A DNA stretch of 64,000 nt, taken from NCBI GenBank assembly GCA_003054655.1, contig QAYZ01000014.1:372001-436000 (forward strand). Reading direction: 5' to 3'. The stretch comes from Spartobacteria bacterium LR76. GTDB lineage: Bacteria; Verrucomicrobiota; Verrucomicrobiia; Chthoniobacterales; Terrimicrobiaceae. The notes below the pieces were generated by a model, which was given only the letters and a program-made list of their open reading frames with translations, was not told the DNA's origin and searched no databases. Positions 1 through 8,762 of the stretch are shown here, one piece after another. Both the position numbers and the translations under genes were made by a program. Positions within the stretch are counted from its first letter, which is position 1; every line of letters begins with the position of its first letter.

Positions 1-3000
1 GGTGAAAAAAACGTCTTTCCGACTGCGACCTGACTGAAGTTGTCTTTGAAGTAGGGCACCTTGCTGCCGTCGCCCCGATAGTTATTGCCCTCGTCTGGCT
101 TGTTGATATAGGCGCCATCGGCCGTAACCGCCACGCCATTGTCAAAATCCCCGTACGCCTGAAATGCCTTGGCGGATCGGTCTGGCGCTCCGGCGCTCTC
201 TTTGAATTTGGGGAACTTGGGAAAGAACTTGTTGTCATATTTGGCATTTGCCACGAGCCGATCCGCGAGCGGCGGCTCGAAAAAACCGGCGCCAAAACCG
301 GGCGATGGCCCGCCTTCGGTGTCGGACAACGCGCTTCCCGTCATCTGATTGAGGATTTGTGGCAGGGGGTTCAGATAGTTTTCGGCACCTGCCGCCACCC
401 TTGTGGTGTTGAAGTATCCCAAGGTCGGCATGAAGACTCCCGGCGGAACGTAGGAACTGCCGGCGACCAGTCGGAAATCGCCGTGGTACGGGATGACCGT
501 CCGAAAGGTATCTGTCGGCCAGATGATGGACCCCGCTCCATTCCTGGGTCGCCCATCGGGATTCGTCAATCGTCCGCCACCGTGGCCATCGATCGCACCA
601 TCTCGCTGGAACGCCCACCAATACTGCATGTCCGTCGCGGGAGTGCCTTGGCCTCTATTTCCCTCGGCACTGGCGGGCGTACCGGAGGTTTTCAACTCAG
701 GAATAGGGAAATCTGCCGCCGGAAATTCCAGGTCGATAGTTTGCACGACGGCGGAGCGACTTAGGATCTTTACCCGCACCGTGCCGCCGGAAAACTGCAT
801 CACCGGGTTTGGCCCGCTTGGCACCGAAATCGTAATGGGAACCCCGACGAGGTTGTACGGAGTCAGGTAGGGTTTGGATTGGACATCGGCTGGCAGCGGT
901 GCGCGGGCCTCCGAGACATAGCGGTCAACGAGCCCTTTGCGGCTTCCGATATAAGATCCCCACGGATGGTATCCCCAGACTCCGGTATCGCCAAAATCTA
1001 CAGTCACCGGAGACGGAATCCCGAGAGAGATGCCGTTGACCTGCAAACCACCCAGTTGCTCGACTTCCAGCGTGTAATCCATGGCAAACTGCGTCCAGCC
1101 GTGCGCAGGCGCAAAGAAGTCAAAGATCAGCATCGCCTGAATGCGGCGCTCGGTCGCTGCCAAGGGAGCTACGAGGGTCTTGTTTTTCGGATAGGTGGCA
1201 TCTCCCGGAAAACTGTTGCTTGCGCGCTTGGCATCCGCTACCGAATCGCTTCCGTTGGGAGGACCGACGGGCGCACTTGCGGTTCCTGCGGCGCCGTCTG
1301 CACAGCAGATAAAAAAAAGTCCAGCTTCGGAGATCGTTGCAAAGCGCCCGAAGCCCTGAAGCGAGGTGGTATCTGGAACGCCCGAGGGATAAGAGGAGCC
1401 CAAGCCTTGAGGAACCTTCAGCGGCGTGACTGTCCCATGGCCTTTCCAGACATCCAGCGTGGTGGTTTTTCGCCCTGTGGTAAATTGCACGGCATTGTCG
1501 GCGGCACTCTGGGAGCTATAGCCGTTCGGCGTGAGATTATCGTCATAGAGGTTTGTGCAGCGGATATAGTCCAATATCTCGACGAGCAATTGATCCCGAT
1601 CGTCGACGCTCGTTTTTGATCGCAAGGTGCTTCCGTACCCGGGTAACGGCAGATCCGACAGGGCGCGCAAATAGCGGAGTAGTTCCTGGTTGCGCGGAAT
1701 GCCAGCCCAGTCGGCGGTGGGACTCTTGGAGTTTTCTCTTTGGAAATAGTAGGGTTCCCCGCCGATGGTCGAGCAGAAGGCTATCAACCGGTCATATGCT
1801 GTCGCACGGGATGCATTGGTTGTAAGATGATTATAGACTACCGGCCAGACTGCGACGCGGGGTGTGTTGAAAAGAGTGACTTCTGGAGCGCGGCTGGAGG
1901 CAGTGAGAAAGAACCTCGCCGCCTCGAGTTTTTTGCTCGTTAACCCCGACGCTGCGGTCTGCGATGTCCTGTTACTGCTAAATATTAACTCGTCAACGCT
2001 CGCATAAAGTCGGTCGGCATCCGGCTTCAATGCGCCTGGGGCGATCACTGTGCCGGCATCCGACCCTCCGCCGACGACCCGGGGAACGATCTCGTAAATC
2101 GCGTCCCGTTCCGCTTTCGTCAGCGGTTCCGTGAGCGTGGCGCTGTCAGCAAACAGGACCGGGGAAAGCGCCGTCATGGCGGGGTGTCCAGGATACCGCT
2201 GGAACTCTCCTTGAGCGGGCTGTTTGTCGGCAAGCGCCCAGTCATCCTTGGCAATCACATGCGGTGTATCCCAATAGGTTCCCTCGGAGGATGTATTGAC
2301 GTTTACCTTGCAGGTTTCGTCATCCGTCCAGAAGGCAATCCGCCCCGTCACCGGATTGTCTTTGGTGGCTCCCGCGACGACGGCCTGGCATCCGCTTCCG
2401 GTGGGTGCCACGATCTTGCCATCCTGCAGGACATACAGCCACTTCACCGGCATGGGAAGCCGCAGATCCTTCTCCTCGCCAGTCAACTTGCTTCCGGTCG
2501 GCGGTGAGCTGACGGAGAACCCCTCCACGCTCCCCAAGGCTCTGGGATCGAGGATGGGAAACTGCGGGATCCGGTCTAGCGTCGGATCATTTGGGTTTCG
2601 CCCCATCACTGGAGCGTTCAAATCCGTCCAGAGCGCGACGTCGTCCGACCACGTTCCCGAAGGCAAATCCGTCCCTTGGCTGAACGCAGTGGAGATCAAG
2701 CCATCCGCCGAGTACAGCTTGTATACCTTTTGTACGGCGCTGCCGGGATTGCCCGCTGCACCGGAGGTCCGAATCATTCCAGGTTGCGAGTTCCATGAAA
2801 CATCCTTTCCCTGGGTCGTGGCGTCGCGAATCTGGCTTTGCACCAGATTAATCGCCGTCTCAGCCAATTGTCGCGTGGATGCGGAGGAAAGATAGGCGGA
2901 TGAAGCTGAGCGCTCCGTACTCGTCCGGGTCAAAAAAGCTACTACCAGCCCCAATACGAGAACAAGCAGCGCCAGAACAATGACGAGCGCAGCGCCTCGA

Positions 3001-3083
3001 TGTCGGCGGTCTCCCCCGAACGAGTCCCCCGGACGAAGAAATGTTTTTCCAGACAAGGGCGTTTTTTTGAAAAACCTTTTCAT
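1..3083 (-). CDS. Verru_Chthon cassette protein A, copy 1 (partial, C-terminus off the left edge)
   Basis: This frame is open from an ATG at 3083 to the window edge, giving about 1,027 residues without the C-terminus. The N-terminus has a basic stretch and one hydrophobic helix (HRGAALVIVLALLVLVLGL), resembling large minor pseudopilins of the GspK/PilX type: Gly at -1 and no Glu at +5. It shares blocks with the complete copy at 48936-52619, for example FWTDDETCKVNVNTSSEG here against FWADDETCKLNINTSSEG there, and DGAYINKPDEG near the left edge against DGAYINKADEG. Comparison with that copy suggests roughly 200 residues are missing. It is the last visible gene of a tight operon B-C-D-A, starting 17 bp after the D gene. 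The family is known only as a Verrucomicrobia four-gene cassette protein; a role in a pseudopilus tip is inference. Confidence 0.85.
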   Translation of the reverse strand, partial: MKRFFKKTPLSGKTFLRPGDSFGGDRRHRGAALVIVLALLVLVLGLVVAFLTRTSTERSASSAYLSSASTRQLAETAINLVQSQIRDATTQGKDVSWNSQPGMIRTSGAAGNPGSAVQKVYKLYSADGLISTAFSQGTDLPSGTWSDDVALWTDLNAPVMGRNPNDPTLDRIPQFPILDPRALGSVEGFSVSSPPTGSKLTGEEKDLRLPMPVKWLYVLQDGKIVAPTGSGCQAVVAGATKDNPVTGRIAFWTDDETCKVNVNTSSEGTYWDTPHVIAKDDWALADKQPAQGEFQRYPGHPAMTALSPVLFADSATLTEPLTKAERDAIYEIVPRVVGGGSDAGTVIAPGALKPDADRLYASVDELIFSSNRTSQTAASGLTSKKLEAARFFLTASSRAPEVTLFNTPRVAVWPVVYNHLTTNASRATAYDRLIAFCSTIGGEPYYFQRENSKSPTADWAGIPRNQELLRYLRALSDLPLPGYGSTLRSKTSVDDRDQLLVEILDYIRCTNLYDDNLTPNGYSSQSAADNAVQFTTGRKTTTLDVWKGHGTVTPLKVPQGLGSSYPSGVPDTTSLQGFGRFATISEAGLFFICCADGAAGTASAPVGPPNGSDSVADAKRASNSFPGDATYPKNKTLVAPLAATERRIQAMLIFDFFAPAHGWTQFAMDYTLEVEQLGGLQVNGISLGIPSPVTVDFGDTGVWGYHPWGSYIGSRKGLVDRYVSEARAPLPADVQSKPYLTPYNLVGVPITISVPSGPNPVMQFSGGTVRVKILSRSAVVQTIDLEFPAADFPIPELKTSGTPASAEGNRGQGTPATDMQYWWAFQRDGAIDGHGGGRLTNPDGRPRNGAGSIIWPTDTFRTVIPYHGDFRLVAGSSYVPPGVFMPTLGYFNTTRVAAGAENYLNPLPQILNQMTGSALSDTEGGPSPGFGAGFFEPPLADRLVANAKYDNKFFPKFPKFKESAGAPDRSAKAFQAYGDFDNGVAVTADGAYINKPDEGNNYRGDGSKVPYFKDNFSQVAVGKTFFS

Positions 3084-3100
3084 GGGAGATATGAGGTGGA

Positions 3101-3772
3101 TCAGCGTCGGTATTCCGTGGCGCGACCTGTCACGGGATTAACTCGCAGAGTGAAATAGTTGAGCGGGGGCACGGACTGATCCTGCTCCGCATGGATGGTC
3201 AGAAAGTCATTGGTCGTGATCGATCCTCCCAGCGATCCCGCCGAGTCGATCCGGATACCGCTGTACGCGCAGTTTCCGTAGCCGGGAACATTCATGGAGC
3301 CACGAATGGAGGGATCCGCCGTAAGCAGCGGGGAGAGTTCCGCCCGCGAGGAAATAATCGTTCCCACGGGAAGTTTGTCCACCCGCCCGATCATCGATGG
3401 CGAGCTTCCCGACGCATCCGCCATCCAGAGCTGAATGGCTCGATAGGAAGAAACTCCATTTTCCTTTAGCTCGATGAAACGCACTTCCACCTCCCTGTTT
3501 TTCAGCGCGGCGTATTGCCTCGCCTGAGCCAGTCGATCAGTCAAAAGTTGCCCTGCTTCGGCCACGTTCCGGCCTCGACTGATCGATTGGAATGCCGGAA
3601 TGGCCAGCGAGGTCAGCACTCCCAGAATCACGATCACGACGAGAAGCTCGACCAGTGAAAATGCCGCAGAACTCCGCGATGTTCGCCGGAGTCGTTCAGG
3701 CTCCACGGTACAGGCCTTGGCAGCCAATCTGGAGCCTGTCTGCGAAAAGGAAATTCTCACGGACTCGTTCAT
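3101..3772 (-). CDS. Verru_Chthon cassette protein D, copy 1 (GspH/FimT-like pseudopilin)
   Basis: The protein of about 223 residues carries a type IV prepilin N-terminus: a basic leader, then AFSLVELLVVIVILGVL with Glu at mature position 5, and Ala rather than Gly just before the processing site. The remainder is a soluble, strand-rich domain, and the C-terminus LRVNPVTGRATEYRR matches the end of the second D protein (LQIDPLTGRVQIFR), which fixes the family. The single-helix, short, strand-rich layout is that of GspH/FimT minor pseudopilins. I chose the ATG at 3772 because it overlaps the stop codon of the upstream C gene in an ATGA arrangement; an in-frame ATG at 3784 would add four residues. 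It lies between C and A of cassette 1 and is probably translationally coupled to C. Confidence 0.85.
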   Translation of the reverse strand: MNESVRISFSQTGSRLAAKACTVEPERLRRTSRSSAAFSLVELLVVIVILGVLTSLAIPAFQSISRGRNVAEAGQLLTDRLAQARQYAALKNREVEVRFIELKENGVSSYRAIQLWMADASGSSPSMIGRVDKLPVGTIISSRAELSPLLTADPSIRGSMNVPGYGNCAYSGIRIDSAGSLGGSITTNDFLTIHAEQDQSVPPLNYFTLRVNPVTGRATEYRR

Positions 3773-4866
3773 TGCATCTTGCATTCCTTGAGAGGGATCG
3801 TCGTGGTGAAAATACGGAACCCGTATCCTTTTTCTCCCATCCGGCGCTCGAGGGTTTTGAGATCCTCTTCAAACTGGTTTTGACTCGGTGACTGAAATAT
3901 CCCCTGGAAGAGCGAGGTTATTTCACTGGGCGGCGTCGACGATCGGCAGACGCGGGCAGCGGTAACCTCATCCAGCGCGACCAAGGTGATCTGGAGAACA
4001 GGCGGGAGCTGATGCACGTTATCCGGTTGCGGCCATTTGGAGGCGGCAGCGCTGTTGGGCCGCGAATCGAAAGCGAACCCCTTGGAGGGACTCAGATCGG
4101 TCAATTCCTTGCCCTCAGGATCGTCGGAAGGAGATCTCCGCGGCCAGATCAGAGCATAGACGATGTTGTCCGCGACAGGAAGCGCCTGCTGGCTCAAACC
4201 CTGAACCCATAAGTTTCCCGTCTTTGTCTTGAAGACCTCAAAACTCTCCGCAGGCTGGATCGCCTGCATCAGGCGGAAACGGTACTTGGATTCCCCGCTC
4301 GGAAATGGAGCGGGTAAAGCGACGCGATCTCCATACTGAATGAAGTACCCGCAGGCATTAAGAAGCTGCTCGAGATTTTTGTACTGGGAGTTTGCACTCC
4401 GGCCAGAGGGGAGCTGAAAAACAACTGCTTGGCCGGTTCCAACCGTTCCCGGCAGGCTGGTGTAGCCGCTTCCTGGGACACTGCCCGCGTCTCCCAAAAG
4501 AAAATGAAGGTCGGAATTTCGTCCGTAATTTGTCGGCTGGAATGTCGAGGCATTGTCGGGTGTCCGGTACGCTCCATTAGCGTCCAGATAATCCCAATAG
4601 GTATTCAGCGTTGCCTGGCTCAACGAGCGGGTCATGAGCTCAAAGGCCGTTCGCGCCTCCTGAAATGCGGAAACACTTTGCGTGCTCCGCCCAACCAATC
4701 GGCTCGTTTGTCCAATGATGGAAAGTAGCAGTGCCAATAGCAGGATGAAAACTGCGCAGGCGACGAGCAGCTCCAGCAACGTGAAAGCACCTGCCCGAGT
4801 TCTCCCCGATATGCACCGATCACATCCGGTCTGTTTGTCCGGTGAAATCCCAGATATCCAAGTCAT
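3769..4866 (-). CDS. Verru_Chthon cassette protein C, copy 1 (GspJ/PilW-like pseudopilin)
   Basis: The product of about 365 residues has a prepilin signal, GAFTLLELLVACAVFILLL, with Ala at -1 and Glu at +5, followed by a long exported region. The sequence just after the helix (SRLVGRSTQSVSAFQEARTAF) and the block around YWDYLDANG recur in the C protein at 52619-53635 (FDTLTRTLGQATLNTYYDY), so the two are paralogues. Length and architecture fit GspJ/PilW. The ATG at 4866 follows the B stop codon by one base; an upstream ATG at 4890 would overlap B by 23 bases and is less likely. The C-terminal part ends with a segment rich in charged residues (LERRMGEKGYGFRIFTT), also conserved in copy 2 (LERRLSARNIGYRVFRT). 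Confidence 0.85.
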   Translation of the reverse strand: MTWISGISPDKQTGCDRCISGRTRAGAFTLLELLVACAVFILLLALLLSIIGQTSRLVGRSTQSVSAFQEARTAFELMTRSLSQATLNTYWDYLDANGAYRTPDNASTFQPTNYGRNSDLHFLLGDAGSVPGSGYTSLPGTVGTGQAVVFQLPSGRSANSQYKNLEQLLNACGYFIQYGDRVALPAPFPSGESKYRFRLMQAIQPAESFEVFKTKTGNLWVQGLSQQALPVADNIVYALIWPRRSPSDDPEGKELTDLSPSKGFAFDSRPNSAAASKWPQPDNVHQLPPVLQITLVALDEVTAARVCRSSTPPSEITSLFQGIFQSPSQNQFEEDLKTLERRMGEKGYGFRIFTTTIPLKECKMQ

Positions 4867-4867
4867 C

Positions 4868-5371
4868 TCAGTGACCGTTGTTGGCAACATGCAATACTGC
4901 CTTGGTCCTGGTGTGGGTCCTCAAGTCTTCGATCTCAATCCTGAATACCCGTAACGAGGTTGATGCATCGTTCGCGTGGTCGCTTCCGGGGAACTGTGGT
5001 GTTTCCTGTCCTGCACGCACATAAAATCGAGCATCTTGGTCGTTTGAGGAGACAACTTGTCCGTCGCTGTCAAACCATGACTCGACAGGGGCGGACGCAC
5101 TTGGAGATTGCGCAAAAAGCGCGCTGGAATCCGCCATGCAAAGACGGGCGTCCAACTCCTTGATGATCTGAGCCCTCACCGTGTCATCGGCAGCCTGGCG
5201 CAATCCCCCCAATCCAACAGGGAGCAAGCCAACGACCGTCATCACGGCAAAAATGGTCAGACCGAGCGCCAGGGTTACTTCCACAAGGGTGAAACCCTCC
5301 TGTTTTTGAAACGACGAGATAAGTCCCGGGAGCCGGACCTTTGCCGATGATGCGCTGTGTGGGGGAAACAT
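4868..5371 (-). CDS. Verru_Chthon cassette protein B, copy 1 (GspI/PilV-like pseudopilin)
   Basis: This first gene of cassette 1 encodes about 167 residues with a classical prepilin site, EGFTLVEVTLALGLTIFAVM, having Gly at -1 and Glu at +5. The helix runs on into GLLPVGLGGLRQAADDT, matching GLIPVGLSTFRDAMSTT in the second B protein. Size and the conserved hydrophobic stem resemble GspI/PilV. Two starts are possible, ATG at 5371 and ATG at 5410; the shorter gives a 32-residue leader, already long for a prepilin, so 5371 is preferred. Upstream lies a 285-bp divergent region shared with the sugar isomerase gene. No GTTAACTGG element is present there, unlike in front of cassette 2, so the two cassettes seem to be regulated differently. 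Confidence 0.82.
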   Translation of the reverse strand: MFPPHSASSAKVRLPGLISSFQKQEGFTLVEVTLALGLTIFAVMTVVGLLPVGLGGLRQAADDTVRAQIIKELDARLCMADSSALFAQSPSASAPVESWFDSDGQVVSSNDQDARFYVRAGQETPQFPGSDHANDASTSLRVFRIEIEDLRTHTRTKAVLHVANNGH

Positions 5372-5656
5372 GGCTTCCCCCAATATATGCCTATAAATGA
5401 TGTCCGGCATAAACCGATTTTCGATTTAGAAAGCGGACAGGCCTTTATAATTCTTGCCAATGTAGTCGCCCCGTCCCGGGCGGAAATGACATCGATTGCG
5501 CAATCCGGACATCTTTTCTTTCGTAATTGCGTTCTCCCGCCCGCCGCTCCAAGGTTTGTCTTTCTGGAATCCGGACGCATCTATGAACGGGACATCGTCT
5601 CCTACGAGTGACTATGAAGTTTCTCCGCGAACGTCAGCATTCCGCACGTACCACTT

Positions 5657-6415
5657 ATGAGTCTCCCAAACACCCTTCACTCCTCCCAAGGCGAATCCCC
5701 GCTTTCTCGTTCGAGGATCAATCTCGCCGTCGCCACCGCCAAGTCCGTTCTCGAAAAGCTCTCCTTTCCACTCCCTCCCTTTGCTTACTGGTCTCCGGAT
5801 CAATGGCGCCAGGCAGGTGAGGACTCGGCAGAGATCCGTGATTGTATGCTCGGCTGGGATGTCACCGATTTCGGAAGCCAGTCGTTTGAAACTCTCGGGC
5901 GTACTCTCTTTACCCTTAGGAACGGACGGTCGGACCGCCACGGCTATCCCAAAACCTACGCCGAGAAGGTATTGATCGAGCCCGAGGGGCAGCGCTCTCC
6001 TCTGCACTGCCATCTGTCAAAGCGGGAAGACATCATCAATCGCGGCGGAGGCCGGGTGGTCGTTCTTCTCTATCAATCGACGAAAGACGGGACTCCCGAT
6101 ACGAGCTCTCCGCTGGATGTTCAGGTCGACGGTTTTCGGAAAAGGATCGCAGCCGGTGAGCTCGTGTCTCTTCGCGTCGGCGAAAGCCTGAGTATACCGC
6201 CACGTACCTTCCATCAGTTTTGGGGGGAGGGAGGTGTGGCGGTCGATGGTCTGCGACATTCCATAAGTGTCGAAGTTTCTTCCGTGTGCGACGACTGGAA
6301 TGACAACGTGTTTTTCGACTCTTGGGCTGCCCGGTTTCCAAAGATCGTGGAGGACGCGGAGCGGACGTGTTTTCTCTGTCATGAATATCCGCCTTTGATT
6401 CCTCGCGTGCTTTAG
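5657..6415 (+). CDS. D-lyxose ketol-isomerase family (lyxose/mannose isomerase)
   Basis: The 252-residue protein matches the cupin-fold D-lyxose isomerase family, which interconverts D-lyxose and D-xylulose and often D-mannose and D-fructose in the cytoplasm. Visible hallmarks are YAEKVLIEPEGQRSPLHCHL (about 101-120) with the metal-binding pair His117 and His119, the following Glu124 in KREDI, and a further His186 in RTFHQFWGEGG. There is no signal peptide. It is transcribed divergently from pseudopilin cassette 1 and convergently with the GHL6-type glycosidase. In a window with a mannanase, a mannoside phosphorylase and a beta-mannosidase, conversion of mannose to fructose is a sensible job, but activity on mannose cannot be read from the sequence. 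The ATG at 5657 has no obvious Shine-Dalgarno sequence. Confidence 0.82.
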   Translation: MSLPNTLHSSQGESPLSRSRINLAVATAKSVLEKLSFPLPPFAYWSPDQWRQAGEDSAEIRDCMLGWDVTDFGSQSFETLGRTLFTLRNGRSDRHGYPKTYAEKVLIEPEGQRSPLHCHLSKREDIINRGGGRVVVLLYQSTKDGTPDTSSPLDVQVDGFRKRIAAGELVSLRVGESLSIPPRTFHQFWGEGGVAVDGLRHSISVEVSSVCDDWNDNVFFDSWAARFPKIVEDAERTCFLCHEYPPLIPRVL

Positions 6416-6605
6416 GCTGTGGAACCTGAATGACGGCAGCAACCTCGGTCATTGTTGCGGGGAGCGCTTGTCCGCGGGAGTGTTTGTCGAGGCGGGCCAG
6501 AGTCTCCCTGTGGATGTAGCTGACTGACAGAGAGCCGTTAGGCTTCCTCGGGAAGAAAAATCGAGGCGGATACTGGGCTTATGCGAGCAAGACACAGACA
6601 ATGTC

Positions 6606-6634
6606 CGGAGCGGCGGCGCTTCGCCGCAACTCCG
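6606..6634. terminator. Hairpin between convergent genes
   Basis: An outer arm CGGAG/CTCCG and an inner GC-rich arm CGGCG/CGCCG around a short loop form a strong stem in the 234-bp space between the isomerase gene and the 3' end of the GHL6-type gene. No uridine run follows on either strand, so this is a stem-loop with a possible terminator role only. Confidence 0.4.
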
Positions 6635-6649
6635 AGCCTGCATCGTCTC

Positions 6650-8653
6650 TCAAAAATAGTCGGGAACTTCTAGCAGCAGCCGGCCGCTCGCCCAGGTTGG
6701 CAGCATCCATTCGCCGTCGCGTACTGGAGTCAGCAGCTCGCCGGAGGGAAAGACACGGACGCAACGAGCCGCAGTGGGCAATCTTAGGATCTGCCCGGCG
6801 AAGGAGGACCGCTCTTCGATCATGTCGATATTAAGAGCCTTTCGGACCGGGATATAGTGGAGCAGCGTCAGGATCAAATCTCTCCCGCGCCGACGCGGAT
6901 AGATCTGGACTGTCGTGGCTAAGCCGTATCCGAATGTAGGTGGTCCCGCCAGCCGAAGCATCGATTCACGCCAGGCATCCCGTACCGCGATGTTTCCCGA
7001 CTGACGGTATTCCCGGAAAATTGGATCAGCGAAGTAAACGAATCGCTCACCTGCAACAACGGCAGGTTCTGCACTCGGTATCGGCTTTGGTGGTGCTTGA
7101 AGATGAGAGCAGTATCGGACCGCATCTCGGTTGAAATAAGGATGTACGCGCTCTGCTAGAATTTCACATTCAGGCGCGGTAATGACAAACCCCTTCTGGT
7201 ATATTACCCGATCCGCCAAAGCCAGGTCCGCTGAGAATTCCGCCTTTGTGCGCCAGTACGTTTGTTCATATGCGCACGTTCCGGAGATGCACACGGGAAC
7301 AAAGTCGAGCAGCCATGTCCCGTCGGCGTCACAGGCGCCGGCGTGGGAAATCAGCAAACTTCCTCCCTGGTCATAGAAGACCCCCAGCTTTCCTGCAAAC
7401 TCCGGAGTCATTGTCGTAGTGTCGCCGAGGATGACCAGATCCAGGCCGTCGAGCTCGCTTTCCACGTCGAGCACACGACATTCATAGTGCGCTTCTTCGC
7501 ACATTTGGATCGCTCCTTCGTCGGATTTTGCAGTGGTCTCGGGGTTGATACGCGGGGCTCCACTTGTGGCGATGCCGACCTGCACCAGCGGTGTCGATCC
7601 TGCATAGAAAGGCTCCGCCTTCGCTACTTGTTCATACACCTCTCCGATCAACTTGTAGGCGGCCGGATCGGGCTTCCCGCGTGGCGGCAGTTGATCTCCC
7701 ACCGAGTTGGCGCCGCCCATCGCTTGAGGACGGAAACATTCAAACTCCAGAGCCGCCAAGGGTTTTAGACCGCCGAAATCTCCCCAGGAACTTTGAAATC
7801 GTCCGGTCATTCCCAGCCATGGTTTACCCCAGTGGCCGGTAGATCGAGCTAGACGCGGATAATGAAAATACCCCCATGCCCCGGAAGGCAGGGACTCGAT
7901 TTCCATATGGCTCATGTTCCCGTATCGGGCGCGTGCTCCAAGGCCACGCTCCAGAAAGATGTCTGATCCCGCATTAAAAAACACTGTGGCATCCGGCCTC
8001 GCGTCCCGGATGAGTTTCCAATATCGAGCCGAAAACTCTTCATGCGCCTTGGCAATGAAATGCTCTCCTCCCTCGGAACTGTCGTCCATCAAGCCGAAGC
8101 GTTCGCGGAATTTTACACTCTCCGGCGACCAGCAGGCGCCCTTGGGGAAGAAGCAGATGTCGTAAAAGAATCCATCCACTTCCTTCCCATAGCGGGAGAT
8201 CACCTCCAGGGTGAGATCTTCCAGGAGCATCTGGTAGTCGGGATGCAGCCAATTCACAAACCGCCACGTGCCAGGTAATCCCCTCCAGTCGGCAAAATGA
8301 CCGTCCTTGAACATCGCTCGCCACTCCGGCCGCTCCTGAGCGGTGAGAGCGTCCCACCCGACGGTCAGGTAAATCGGACAGCGAATTCCCTCCCTGTGCA
8401 ACGCCTCGATCTGCTCGCCGAGAAGATCCCGTCCCGAGGGAGTCAGGGTCGGATGGATTCTTCCAACCTGTGACGGGTAGTACGTGTACCCGTGATGGCA
8501 TTTCGCAAAGATGGTGACGCTATTTACGTGCGCCCGTTTCATCGTTCGCGCGAAGTCTGCGGCGTCAAAATCCGCCCCCACTTCGGGAATGTGTGGTGAA
8601 GTATGAAAGTCCAGATGGACCTGACGTTGGTGAGTGAGCAGTGGTGAGGACAT
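6650..8653 (-). CDS. GHL6-type glycoside hydrolase with beta-galactosidase trimerisation-like domain
   Basis: The 667-residue protein begins with HLDFHTSPHIPEVGADFD and the block HVNSVTIFAKCHHGYTYYP, typical of the 'hypothetical glycosyl hydrolase 6' TIM-barrel family. The barrel core includes EVDGFFYDICFFP around 150-165. Roughly residues 390-580 look like the class I amidotransferase-like trimerisation domain found in GH42 relatives (DLVILGDTTTMTPEFAGKLG, then GGSLLISHAG). No signal peptide is visible, so it probably acts in the cytoplasm on an imported oligosaccharide. It follows the MFS transporter gene after 109 bp and may share its transcript, although a direct repeat sits just before its start. 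Substrate unknown; some relatives are annotated as alpha-L-fucosidases, which I do not assert here. Confidence 0.72.
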   Translation of the reverse strand: MSSPLLTHQRQVHLDFHTSPHIPEVGADFDAADFARTMKRAHVNSVTIFAKCHHGYTYYPSQVGRIHPTLTPSGRDLLGEQIEALHREGIRCPIYLTVGWDALTAQERPEWRAMFKDGHFADWRGLPGTWRFVNWLHPDYQMLLEDLTLEVISRYGKEVDGFFYDICFFPKGACWSPESVKFRERFGLMDDSSEGGEHFIAKAHEEFSARYWKLIRDARPDATVFFNAGSDIFLERGLGARARYGNMSHMEIESLPSGAWGYFHYPRLARSTGHWGKPWLGMTGRFQSSWGDFGGLKPLAALEFECFRPQAMGGANSVGDQLPPRGKPDPAAYKLIGEVYEQVAKAEPFYAGSTPLVQVGIATSGAPRINPETTAKSDEGAIQMCEEAHYECRVLDVESELDGLDLVILGDTTTMTPEFAGKLGVFYDQGGSLLISHAGACDADGTWLLDFVPVCISGTCAYEQTYWRTKAEFSADLALADRVIYQKGFVITAPECEILAERVHPYFNRDAVRYCSHLQAPPKPIPSAEPAVVAGERFVYFADPIFREYRQSGNIAVRDAWRESMLRLAGPPTFGYGLATTVQIYPRRRGRDLILTLLHYIPVRKALNIDMIEERSSFAGQILRLPTAARCVRVFPSGELLTPVRDGEWMLPTWASGRLLLEVPDYF

Positions 8654-8667
8654 GGGAAACTTTGTGA

Positions 8668-8701
8668 AATCGCGGGCTAGTCAAACCAGGTAATCGCGGG
8701 C
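8668..8701 (-). promoter_or_regulatory. Direct repeat upstream of the GHL6-type gene, operator candidate
   Basis: The 10-mer AATCGCGGGC occurs at 8668-8677 and again at 8692-8701, exactly 24 bp apart, 15 to 48 bp before the ATG at 8653. Tandem direct repeats at about two helical turns are typical of AraC-type binding sites, and two AraC regulators are encoded near 16-18 kb. The link is inference. Confidence 0.35.
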
Positions 8702-8762
8702 AATCGGACCGTCTCCACGATTCGCGACGTTTCAGAGACTTCTCTTCTCACGGGAATCCTTA

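Noticed and set aside
879-1619. 246-codon plus-strand frame at the left edge
   Set aside because: Shadow of cassette protein A, whose minus-strand frame is open and matches the second copy.
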